Counted from the stretch's first letter, positions 1 to 5,733 are shown. The stretch is DNA of 8,153 nt from Thermofilum sp. ex4484_15 (GCA_002254595.1 NJEH01000035.1:1-8153); one strand, 5' to 3'. The notes: generated by a model from the letters alone, not told the origin. Made by a program: numbers and translations.

Positions 1-570
1 CTACCGGTAGATAAGGGAGGGCTATCGGGTAAAGCCGTATACATAGATACGGAAGGTACTTTCAGGCCGGAGAGGATAATCCAAATAGCGCAATATAGGG
101 GGATGGAACCCGATAAGGTACTAGAGAACATCATATACGCTAGGGCGTACAATTCCGATCATCAAATGCTATTAGTAAATGAAGTAAAGAAAATGGTAGA
201 ACCCGAGAATGTAAAGTTGCTAGTGGTAGATAGCTTAGTTAGCCACTTCAGGGCCGAATACCCGGGTAGGGAGAACTTAGCTGCTAGGCAACAGAAACTA
301 AACGCCCATATCAGCCAACTAATGAGGTTAGCTAGTATTTATGATGTAGCTATAGTAGTAACTAACCAAGTCATAGCTAGCCCTGATGTCTTCTTCGGTA
401 ACCCCCTTAAACCGGCTGGAGGGAATATAGTAGCTCATGGATGTACATATAGGATATGGATTAAGAAGGCTAAGGAGGGTAAGAGGATAGCAAGGATAAT
501 AGATTCTCCTAAACATGCGGAGAAGGAAGTAGCCTTTAGGATCTCGGAAGAAGGTGTTAGCGACCTTTAA
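1..570 (+). CDS. radA: DNA repair and recombination protein RadA (3' part, start outside window)
   Basis: The frame is open from base 1 and gives 189 residues up to the TAA at 568-570. RadA is the archaeal RecA/Rad51 recombinase that forms filaments on single-stranded DNA and catalyses ATP-dependent strand exchange in homologous repair. The fragment starts just after the Walker A region, which must lie upstream of the window, at a segment reading DKGGLSGKAVYIDTEGTF. Next come Walker B (VKLLVVDS, fragment residues 71-78), the L1 stretch (FRAEYPGR followed by RQQKLNAHI), and the L2 stretch (TNQV, then DVFFG and AGGNIVAHG). The end, RISEEGVSDL, is typical of RadA. Full-length RadA is about 320 residues, so roughly 130 are missing upstream. 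An in-frame ATG at 103 is internal and is not the start. Paralogues (RadB, Rad55-like) are less likely because L1 and L2 match RadA proper. Confidence 0.95.
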   Translation, partial: LPVDKGGLSGKAVYIDTEGTFRPERIIQIAQYRGMEPDKVLENIIYARAYNSDHQMLLVNEVKKMVEPENVKLLVVDSLVSHFRAEYPGRENLAARQQKLNAHISQLMRLASIYDVAIVVTNQVIASPDVFFGNPLKPAGGNIVAHGCTYRIWIKKAKEGKRIARIIDSPKHAEKEVAFRISEEGVSDL

Positions 571-580
571 AATACCTTAA

Positions 581-599
581 AATTAACTTTCAGTTAATT
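581..599 (+). terminator. Perfect 8-bp AT-rich hairpin after radA
   Basis: AATTAACT and AGTTAATT are exact reverse complements separated by TTC, beginning 11 bases after the radA stop. Archaeal termination usually relies on T-runs rather than hairpins and there is only a short T-run here, so this could be a terminator, an mRNA 3'-end stabiliser or a small palindromic protein site upstream of the next gene. Confidence 0.4.
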
Positions 600-615
600 A
601 CCTCTAACCTAATAG

Positions 616-623
616 CTTATTAA
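616..623 (+). promoter_or_regulatory. Candidate TATA box for the 115-aa gene
   Basis: CTTATTAA is centred about 40 bases before the ATG at 659. With a 25-27-base TATA-to-start distance, transcription would begin near 646 and leave a leader of about 13 bases containing GAGGGG (651-656). A second TATA-like stretch (CTTATAAT, 637-644) is so close to the ATG that transcription would begin inside the gene. Confidence 0.35.
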
Positions 624-658
624 GGGGGTACCATTCCTTATAATACTCTTGAGGGGTT

Positions 659-1006
659 ATGAAGTTAAGCGTTTATGAATTTAAGGATTTAGCGAGGACT
701 TACGTAATTATCGAGCATGATAACCCCAAATTACTAGAGTTCTTCTCCAAGCTTAGCTTACAGAGCGCTAAGAAAATAGTTTCCAGCCTCCTAAGTGAAG
801 TTACCTCTGTAAAGTTAAGTAAAGGTAAAATGCTTTACGGTGACGAGGAATTAGATTTCGTTTACCTCTCCATAGAAACCATGGGGGAAGGCGATTACAA
901 ATTGGAAGTTTACCCTAGATCCGCTACGCTAGAAGCTAGCTCAGATCCTAGTAAGGCATATGAAGTAGCTAAAAGATTGATGGAAATAACCTTCCCAGGA
1001 CATTGA
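659..1006 (+). CDS. Uncharacterised 115-aa protein
   Basis: I do not recognise this family. The product is a small soluble protein with no cysteine, no signal peptide and no membrane segment. The pattern suggests alternating alpha and beta elements: a strand near residues 12-19, a helix around 23-46 (PKLLEFFSKL to SSLLSEV), strands near 65-73 and 80-85, and a C-terminal helix around 96-110 (DPSKAYEVAKRLMEI). The ATG at 659 is preceded by GAGGGG at 651-656, only 2 bases away, so the Shine-Dalgarno spacing is tight and translation may be close to leaderless. It lies between radA and a C/D sRNA, each of which seems to have its own transcription signals, so neighbours give no functional hint. A coding region is supported by the open frame, Lys/Glu-rich composition and codon use like that of the surrounding genes. 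Confidence 0.75.
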   Translation: MKLSVYEFKDLARTYVIIEHDNPKLLEFFSKLSLQSAKKIVSSLLSEVTSVKLSKGKMLYGDEELDFVYLSIETMGEGDYKLEVYPRSATLEASSDPSKAYEVAKRLMEITFPGH

Positions 1007-1015
1007 GGTTAGGGA

Positions 1016-1030
1016 GGGAAACTTTTATTA
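1016..1030 (+). promoter_or_regulatory. BRE/TATA promoter of the C/D sRNA
   Basis: GGGAAA (1016-1021) followed by CTTTTATTA reads as a BRE plus TATA element. Its centre at about 1026 predicts initiation near 1051-1053, directly before box C at 1055. This spacing supports independent transcription of the guide RNA. Confidence 0.6.
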
Positions 1031-1050
1031 GATCAGATTGACTGTCCTCC

Positions 1051-1106
1051 TTTGAGGATGAATTTGCCGAGTGCTGATAGATGATGTACCATTCATGGAC
1101 TGATTA
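1051..1106 (+). ncRNA. Box C/D guide sRNA with two guides, probably directed at 23S rRNA
   Basis: The architecture is symmetric. Box C is AGGATGA (1055-1061, 6/7 to RUGAUGA). A 12-nt D' guide ATTTGCCGAGTG (1062-1073) leads to box D' CTGA (1074-1077). A 3-nt spacer (TAG) precedes box C' ATGATGT (1081-1087, 6/7), and a 12-nt D guide ACCATTCATGGA (1088-1099) leads to box D CTGA (1100-1103). Archaeal C/D sRNAs assemble with L7Ae, Nop5 and fibrillarin and direct 2'-O-methylation opposite the fifth base upstream of D or D'. The complement of the D' guide, CACUCGGCAAAU, matches from memory the conserved 23S stretch ACUCGGCAAAU in domain IV (C predicted as target). The complement of the D guide contains CAUGAAUGG, matching another conserved domain IV segment (U predicted). 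A TATA box sits about 26 bases before the inferred 5' end and a T-run follows. Exact ends are estimates; terminal stem pairing is weak. Confidence 0.85.
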
Positions 1107-1116
1107 ATTAAGGATA

Positions 1117-1159
1117 GTTTTTCATTTTACGCATCCTAATTTAAAACAGTTAAAATGAA
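1117..1159. terminator. Bidirectional T-rich terminator with 9-bp inverted repeat
   Basis: On the plus strand, T5 (1118-1122) and T4 (1125-1128) follow the sRNA. On the minus strand, T-rich sequence follows the sufB stop. TTCATTTTA (1121-1129) and TAAAATGAA (1151-1159) are exact reverse complements around a 21-nt loop, ending at the base before the sufB stop codon. The convergent layout suggests both transcripts end here. Confidence 0.55.
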
Positions 1160-2389
1160 TTAGCCTCTAGCGTATTTAGAGATTAAATCTAAGATCCTAT
1201 CGGCGTAACCTCTTAAGTTTGGAGGGAGCTTTTCTAAACCGGTTTCTAAAAATCCTCGTACTACCAATGAAATCGCTTCGTCCTCGCTAAAGCCCTTAGA
1301 CATTAAGTACTCTAATTCCTCATGAGATATCTTACCCAGAGCAGCTTCGTGCGTTAATTCAGCTAAACCGGTAGAGGATTTAAGTATAGGTATAGCTTCC
1401 CCTCTAGCCCTTTCGGAGAGAAGTAAACCCTTACAATCTATATGACCTTTACTCGTACTACTACCTACTAGCTCCCCTCTCAAGATTACATTAGCCTCAT
1501 CCCTTATTACTGATCTAGAGATAACCTCACCCTTCGTATTATTAGCCTTAAATTCTATCCCACCCCCTACATCTAAATAAGCGTCCTTACTAGCCAGTAA
1601 AATGGAGGTTAAGTATGCTTGAGCTCCCTCTCCTATGAGCTTCGCCGTGGGGAACGTTTGTAAACTTTTCACTGGTGCCATGTGAATATAGTAATTGAGG
1701 AAGTAGCCACCTTCCTCCACTAATGCTACTGCCCTAGGCCTAACGTGAAGAGTAGGAGACCAAAAGTGAACCATGGTAAAGGTCAATTTAGCGTTTCTCT
1801 TTACATAAAATTCAGTAATCCCTATATGTAATGCTTTAACCGGTAGGGCTGAACAAGCCGTTAATAAGTTAAGCTCTCCTCCTTCGTCTACTATTACTAT
1901 ATTATGAATTGCCTGCGCTACACTATCCTTATGTATGAATAAACACGTCTGCAACGGCTTAGATACCTTAACCTTAGGCGGTACATAAATGAAATAGCCA
2001 TGACTGCCCTTAAGTTCGGTTATGGCGGTATATTTATCAGTGTCTACGGGTAAAGCCTTCCAGTAATAATTTCGCGCCCATTCAAATTCCGTTAACGCTT
2101 CCTCTACGCTCATTAAGTAAACCCCCGCTCTTTTAAAATCCTTAGCTAATTTAGCACGTAATACGTCAAAATCTAATTGGAAATAGGTACCCCCTACGCG
2201 TTCCTCCTTAACATCAATACCAGTAACTTTAGCCCTCTCTAAGATAGGTTGAGGTAATGTACTAAGGTTACGATAGGCCTTCCCCCCTTTATCCCATAGA
2301 AAAACTCCTAAGTTTACATCCGGACCGTAGGGAGGCCTCTTATTTAAGGACCTTTTAGCTTTTTCCTTTAACTCCTCCCTCCACTTCAA
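1160..2389 (-). CDS. sufB: Fe-S cluster assembly scaffold, SufB/SufD family (SmsB-like)
   Basis: This 409-aa protein belongs to the SufB/SufD beta-helix family, the scaffold on which SufC drives Fe-S cluster assembly in the cytoplasm. The C-terminal block is diagnostic: ELTHEAALGKISHEELEYLM (344-363) followed by SKGFSEDEA. By my alignment with E. coli SufB, Cys319 (GHIDCKG) corresponds to the essential Cys405, and His347-Glu348 correspond to His433-Glu434; His347 also aligns with SufD His360. One chain therefore carries residues that SufB and SufD share out between them, as expected for the homodimer-type scaffold of minimal SufBC (SMS) systems. It is shorter than canonical SufB (about 490 aa). 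The start is TTG at 2389-2387: it overlaps the sufC stop as TTGA, and GAGGTG sits 6 bases upstream. It is last in the operon lrp-sufC-sufB. A SufD label is the main alternative. Confidence 0.9.
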   Translation of the reverse strand: MKWREELKEKAKRSLNKRPPYGPDVNLGVFLWDKGGKAYRNLSTLPQPILERAKVTGIDVKEERVGGTYFQLDFDVLRAKLAKDFKRAGVYLMSVEEALTEFEWARNYYWKALPVDTDKYTAITELKGSHGYFIYVPPKVKVSKPLQTCLFIHKDSVAQAIHNIVIVDEGGELNLLTACSALPVKALHIGITEFYVKRNAKLTFTMVHFWSPTLHVRPRAVALVEEGGYFLNYYIHMAPVKSLQTFPTAKLIGEGAQAYLTSILLASKDAYLDVGGGIEFKANNTKGEVISRSVIRDEANVILRGELVGSSTSKGHIDCKGLLLSERARGEAIPILKSSTGLAELTHEAALGKISHEELEYLMSKGFSEDEAISLVVRGFLETGLEKLPPNLRGYADRILDLISKYARG

Positions 2390-3114
2390 TTATCCCACCT
2401 CATCCCTAACGCTTCATGATAACCCTTCTCCAATATTGCCGGTAAGACGTCTACACCACCGCTATAAACTAATCTACCGTAAGTCATTACATGTAATTTA
2501 TTGACCTTATGTAGGTACTTCACGATATGTCCGGTATGGGTTACCAATAGTACGCTGGTTCCTTCCTCAACTAATTTAGAAATAAGGTAAGCTAGTTTCC
2601 TTATGCTATCTAAATCTATACCGCTATCTGGTTCATCTAGTAAAGCTACCTTAGGCTTCTGCACTATTAAAGTAAGCAATTCGAATTTCTTGACCTCACC
2701 ACCACTGAAATCCCTATATAGCTCCCTATTTAGTAAATGGCTTAAACCTAACTCCTTTATTAATTCACGAATTTCCCTCAACGAGTCATTACTATGACCG
2801 TACTTATTGGCTAGTCTCTTTAATAAGTAACCCGATCTTATTTTAAGCTTAGGAGGATATTGGTGAGCTAAAGCTAAACCCCTCTTGGCTCTTTCGTACG
2901 GTTTTAAATTAGTAACATCCTCCCCATTGAATATTATAATTCCCTTTATGATTTCATAAGGAGAAAGGCCCATGATGGCTTTTAATAAAGTGGATTTCCC
3001 AGCTCCGTTAGGCCCCATTAATAGATGAAGTTCTCCATTCCTTAAAGTTAACGTTACCCCCCTTACTATAGTACGTCCCTCCGCTCCTACATTAAGATCT
3101 TTAATCTCGAGCAT
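2386..3114 (-). CDS. sufC: Fe-S cluster assembly ATPase SufC
   Basis: SufC is the soluble ABC-type ATPase that binds the SufB/SufD scaffold and powers the conformational change needed for cluster formation. All nucleotide-binding motifs are intact in the 242 residues: Walker A GPNGAGKST (34-42), Q-loop AHQYPP with Gln85, signature FSGGE (136-140), Walker B with the catalytic Glu in LLDEPDSGID (158-167), and H-loop His193 in THTGH. The spacer after Walker A and the FSGGEVKKFE form of the signature are typical of SufC rather than of transporter ATPases, and no membrane subunit is nearby. The ATG at 3114-3112 follows the regulator stop by 12 bases and has GGCGAT as a partial Shine-Dalgarno sequence a few bases upstream. 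Its TGA overlaps the TTG start of sufB, so translation is probably coupled. Confidence 0.96.
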   Translation of the reverse strand: MLEIKDLNVGAEGRTIVRGVTLTLRNGELHLLMGPNGAGKSTLLKAIMGLSPYEIIKGIIIFNGEDVTNLKPYERAKRGLALAHQYPPKLKIRSGYLLKRLANKYGHSNDSLREIRELIKELGLSHLLNRELYRDFSGGEVKKFELLTLIVQKPKVALLDEPDSGIDLDSIRKLAYLISKLVEEGTSVLLVTHTGHIVKYLHKVNKLHVMTYGRLVYSGGVDVLPAILEKGYHEALGMRWDN

Positions 3115-3126
3115 TTTGATCGCCTT

Positions 3127-3681
3127 TTACTTAATTCCTAAATTACAGCCGGGACACGAAAAGGGTTCCTCCTTAAATTCGCAAGTACGACATTCGTCAT
3201 CGCATATAGCGCTTAAATTACCTAGTTCACAAGGAAGGAATCGTGGTTTCAATAAGAAGCTGTTCTCAACGCTAAGTCTTCTTAATCCCGGTATGTTCCT
3301 TATTCTTTTTTCTATGAAAGCTTTTAGCTCTCCAGGCTTCCTGTAAAGGACTAGTATTAGGAGATTATAATCCCCCTCCTTAACGGCTATAAGGACTACT
3401 TTAGGACATTGCCTTAACTTATCTAAATTATCTAAAGCCTTAGGTAGCTCGTTCACCTCAATTACTATTAAAGCCAATTGATAACCTAACTTAGCTACGT
3501 TAATATTAGCTTGAACTCTTATTAAACCCCTCCTTATGAGCTTATCTAGCCTAGCCTTAACGCTAGGATGTCTAAGATCTACCTTATTTCCTATTTCAAC
3601 TAAACTAGCCCTGCCGTTCCTCTGAAGTTCACATATTATTTCCCAATCTTTGTTATCTATACTTTCAATTTGTAAATCCAT
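3127..3681 (-). CDS. Lrp/AsnC-type transcription regulator with C-terminal cysteine cluster, suf operon
   Basis: The N-terminal winged helix-turn-helix (about residues 7-56: IDNKDWEIICELQRNGRAS, then IGNKVDLRHPSVKARLDKL, then RRGLI) and the following alpha/beta RAM-like domain (about 65-145) mark an Lrp/AsnC regulator. A usual Lrp protein ends at about 150 residues. This one continues with a tail holding Cys151, Cys160, Cys164, Cys167, Cys176 and Cys179, including CX3CX2C and a CPGC pair. Such spacing could bind an Fe-S cluster or zinc. The gene is first in an apparent operon with sufC and sufB, so I infer a role as autoregulator of Fe-S assembly that senses cluster status, redox state or iron, analogous to (not homologous with) bacterial SufR or IscR. 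The ATG at 3681-3679 directly follows AGGAG and the predicted leader is about 10 bases. The ligand and regulatory direction cannot be read from sequence. Confidence 0.88.
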   Translation of the reverse strand: MDLQIESIDNKDWEIICELQRNGRASLVEIGNKVDLRHPSVKARLDKLIRRGLIRVQANINVAKLGYQLALIVIEVNELPKALDNLDKLRQCPKVVLIAVKEGDYNLLILVLYRKPGELKAFIEKRIRNIPGLRRLSVENSFLLKPRFLPCELGNLSAICDDECRTCEFKEEPFSCPGCNLGIK

Positions 3682-3713
3682 CTCCTAATCCCGCTTCAAT
3701 TTGTAGGAAATAT

Positions 3714-3727
3714 AATATAAACTTTTC
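3714..3727 (-). promoter_or_regulatory. BRE/TATA promoter of the lrp-sufC-sufB operon
   Basis: On the minus strand GAAAAG is followed by TTTATATT, a good crenarchaeal BRE plus TATA pair. The TATA centre at about 3717 predicts initiation near 3691, giving a leader of about 10 bases. No comparable promoter is visible in the short gaps before sufC or sufB. Confidence 0.65.
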
Positions 3728-3743
3728 TACTTTTCTTAAGTAG
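3727..3743. promoter_or_regulatory. 17-bp palindrome abutting the suf BRE/TATA: candidate operator
   Basis: CTACTT, a 5-base T-rich spacer, then AAGTAG form a perfect 6-5-6 inverted repeat. It touches the upstream edge of the BRE of the lrp-suf promoter. Lrp-type dimers bind short palindromes with AT-rich centres, so autoregulation is a natural inference. A protein here could hinder or help TFB binding. Confidence 0.5.
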
Positions 3744-3781
3744 GATTAAGTTAAAGATATTAATGTTAGTAATTCGTTCAG

Positions 3782-3803
3782 AATTAAATCAAAAATTATA
3801 ACA
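3782..3803 (-). terminator. T-rich terminator after tpiA
   Basis: Read on the minus strand, the bases after the tpiA stop contain TTATAATTTTTGATTTAATT, a pyrimidine-rich stretch with a T5 run. No stable hairpin is needed for archaeal termination. Confidence 0.45.
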
Positions 3804-4487
3804 TTAGCGCATCATGGGCTTAACTAAATCCATTATCGCTTTGTACCAGTTCTTAGCTTTAACTACTCCCGACGCTAAAAGGACCCCTACGGTGCCTAAC
3901 TTTAGGGCCGCTTCAACATCTTCACCTGTAGTAATTCCCGCACCTGTTAATACTTTTACCGAGGGATTTACCTTCCTTACTAAATTTAAGGTTCCAGTTA
4001 CTACCTCCGGTTTAGCCCTGGAGACCGGTATTCCTGTACCTATTAGTTCCGGTGGTTCTATAGCTATCATATCCGGATTTAAAGCAGCTACCGCAGCGCT
4101 TACCTCTGGAGTATTACTACATACAAGGGTCACTAACTTAAGTTCCTTAGCCCTTTTAACTACATCGTCTATGACGTCTAACCTAACCCTCCTCTCCGAA
4201 TGATTTATCATAGTTCCTATAGCTCCAGCATCCTTAATGGCTTCTAACGTTACGTAACCAGTATGGGCGCCTGGAGTGAAGTTATCTACGTGTTGGGAGA
4301 AAACTGGTATTTCGACCGATTGGGCTATATAAGCTAAATCCGTTAATTGAGGGGCTACTGCTATACTAACTCCGGTTTCCTTCCAGACTCTTTCAGCTAC
4401 CTTAGCTAATTCTAAACCCCTCTTACCCGAGGACTCCTTATAGGCCTTAAAGTTAATAACCAACAAGGGGAACTTCAACTCTAACAT
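3804..4487 (-). CDS. tpiA: Triosephosphate isomerase (archaeal type)
   Basis: It interconverts dihydroxyacetone phosphate and glyceraldehyde 3-phosphate in central glycolysis and gluconeogenesis in the cytoplasm. At 227 residues it matches the shortened archaeal form, which is usually tetrameric, rather than the roughly 250-residue bacterial and eukaryotic enzyme. The catalytic set is complete: Asn12 and Lys14 (INFKAY), His96 (MINHSERR), Glu144 (AIEPPELIGTG, leading into loop 6), and the phosphate-binding glycines in TGAGITTGED (181-190) and LLASGVV (203-209). The ATG at 4487-4485 has a strong Shine-Dalgarno sequence, GGAGGT (plus-strand 4496-4501), 8 bases upstream. It lies 55 bp downstream of the two-domain gene at 5649-4543 on the same strand. 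A TATA-like element in that gap suggests independent transcription as well. Confidence 0.97.
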   Translation of the reverse strand: MLELKFPLLVINFKAYKESSGKRGLELAKVAERVWKETGVSIAVAPQLTDLAYIAQSVEIPVFSQHVDNFTPGAHTGYVTLEAIKDAGAIGTMINHSERRVRLDVIDDVVKRAKELKLVTLVCSNTPEVSAAVAALNPDMIAIEPPELIGTGIPVSRAKPEVVTGTLNLVRKVNPSVKVLTGAGITTGEDVEAALKLGTVGVLLASGVVKAKNWYKAIMDLVKPMMR

Positions 4488-4495
4488 ATAGGTTT

Positions 4496-4536
4496 ACCTC
4501 CTTTACCCGTAACTTAAACCATTACTGATATAAAAA
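4496..4536 (-). promoter_or_regulatory. Promoter and ribosome binding site of tpiA
   Basis: On the minus strand TTTTTATAT (plus 4528-4536) is a TATA-like element centred about 45 bases before the ATG, predicting initiation near 4505. The resulting leader of about 18 bases contains GGAGGT (4496-4501). The same T-run may end transcription of the upstream gene, whose stop is at 4543. Confidence 0.5.
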
Positions 4537-4542
4537 TTATAC

Positions 4543-5649
4543 TTAAGCTAGCTCCTTTACCTCCTCCTTAACGGGTCGCTGAGTTAATCCTTCCTCCACT
4601 ATGTAATTGAAGAATTCATCTACGCTACTAAATATCTTCGTAGCGTAATACTCGAAGAAGGGACTCTTACCTTTAGAGCCAGTAAATATCACATAAACGT
4701 CTTTATTATTGCTGAAACCGTATATCATCTCAGCTAGTACCCCTGGGGACATAACCGCTACCGGGTAATAAACTACTACTACGTCGCTTTGATCTATTAG
4801 TAAGTAATCCCTCCTTACGGTTTGCGACTTTATATCCTCCTCGGCCTCTAATACTTCCTTAACATCTACCTTCAACTCTCCCCCATCTACCTCTAAGGTT
4901 ACTTTGTCTACTCCCTTTTCACATGCCTCCTTAACTTTATATAACCTCTCCATATCGTTTATAGTCATGGGATCGAATACTACGAAGTACTTCCTTAGTT
5001 CCTCCTTAAACCTCCTAACGCCCTTTAAATGGTCCTCTATGGCTTTAACATGAGTTATCGGGAAACTTAGGTAAGCTTTCCTTTTATCGCTATACATTAT
5101 ATCGTAAAGGGTTTCTCCAGGCTCCCTTAACGCGATTATATAATGAGGTCTCCTCTGGTAACTAGCTAGCATTTTAGTTATGAAAACCTCTTCATCCTGC
5201 CAAATAGCTATCTCCCTTAAGTTAAGCCTACCCTTCCACTGAGGGTTGGATTCAAGCCTGTATTTTATCGAGAAAATATCGTCTATGATAGTTACATAGA
5301 TGTCTGGCGATAACTCGTTTAAGTAGAAGAAATCGAAAGCAGGTAATAGATACTTCTTCCATCTAAAAGCAGCGTGGGTACTTATTATATAGTCCCTACC
5401 TTCGTTACTATATATCCTTCTTAATACCTGTTCGAAGACCGCCGCCCTTAACCAGTCCAAAGTCGGTTGAGGTATATCTAGTATCTTTTCCTCCTTGATC
5501 TCCCTACCTAACCTCTTAGCTGCTTCAAACATCATTTCCCCTATGTTCATGAGTTCTAGTGGTTTACCCTCCTTTCTTGAAGCCGTTATTACCTTATTTA
5601 GGTATTCTACTCTTCCACTACCGCTTATACCTGTACATACTACCTTCAT
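4543..5649 (-). CDS. Two-domain protein: degenerate adenylate-kinase-like N-terminus, nucleoside 2-deoxyribosyltransferase-like C-terminus
   Basis: The N-terminal half (about 1-180) follows the layout of archaeal adenylate kinase AdkA: a P-loop position, NIGEMMFEAA (35-44), ISTHAAF (89-95) in the place of the AdkA DTHA motif, and a helix-rich end. However, the P-loop reads TGISGSGRVEY: Arg13 and Val14 replace the Walker Lys and Ser/Thr, so ATP binding or phosphotransfer is doubtful. The C-terminal half (about 188-350) resembles nucleoside 2-deoxyribosyltransferase folds: KAYLSFPIT (191-199), DYLLIDQSDVVVVYYP (281-296), then SPGVLAEMIYGF (301-312) with Glu307 where the family nucleophile would be. 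A nucleotide- or nucleoside-related role is inferred, but the substrate is unknown. The ATG at 5649-5647 follows a weak GGGG Shine-Dalgarno sequence. It is divergent from the glutaredoxin-like gene. Domain assignments come from motif patterns and are moderately certain. Confidence 0.6.
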   Translation of the reverse strand: MKVVCTGISGSGRVEYLNKVITASRKEGKPLELMNIGEMMFEAAKRLGREIKEEKILDIPQPTLDWLRAAVFEQVLRRIYSNEGRDYIISTHAAFRWKKYLLPAFDFFYLNELSPDIYVTIIDDIFSIKYRLESNPQWKGRLNLREIAIWQDEEVFITKMLASYQRRPHYIIALREPGETLYDIMYSDKRKAYLSFPITHVKAIEDHLKGVRRFKEELRKYFVVFDPMTINDMERLYKVKEACEKGVDKVTLEVDGGELKVDVKEVLEAEEDIKSQTVRRDYLLIDQSDVVVVYYPVAVMSPGVLAEMIYGFSNNKDVYVIFTGSKGKSPFFEYYATKIFSSVDEFFNYIVEEGLTQRPVKEEVKELA

Positions 5650-5694
5650 TAACTAACCCCTTGAACCCTCAAAATACTCCTTGCCTAGATATCG

Positions 5695-5733
5695 TAATAA
5701 TACTTTCGTTAAGCATAAGATTTCGTTAAATAA
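5695..5733. promoter_or_regulatory. Divergent promoter region with a 9-bp direct repeat
   Basis: The 117-bp gap between genes starting at 5649 (-) and 5767 (+) holds AAAGTATTATT on the minus strand (centre about 5702) and TTAAATAA on the plus strand (5726-5733), both at workable distances for initiation (about 5676 and 5756). TTTCGTTAA occurs twice, at 5704-5712 and 5721-5729, 17 bases apart, overlapping both elements. Confidence 0.4.

Noticed and set aside
328..516. Minus-strand open frame of 62 codons
   Set aside because: It is antisense within radA with no start signals.
637..644. CTTATAAT as the TATA box of the 115-aa gene
   Set aside because: Initiation 25-27 bases downstream would fall inside the coding region after the ATG at 659; the element at 616-623 fits better.
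2603..2797. Plus-strand open frame of 64 codons
   Set aside because: It is antisense to the SufC signature and Walker B region; the Ser/Leu-rich translation has no independent support.
3116..3346. Plus-strand open frame of 76 codons
   Set aside because: It lies antisense inside the Lrp-type gene and start region of sufC, has no promoter or ribosome binding site, and its composition is that of a reversed gene.
3682..3803. A second C/D sRNA in the gap between tpiA and the Lrp gene
   Set aside because: There is an isolated CTGA on the minus strand but no RUGAUGA-like box at guide distance; the gap is explained by a terminator, palindrome and promoter.
3814..4203. Plus-strand open frame of 129 codons
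   Set aside because: It mirrors tpiA, which has a complete catalytic set on the other strand; the Ser/Thr-rich composition is that of an antisense shadow.
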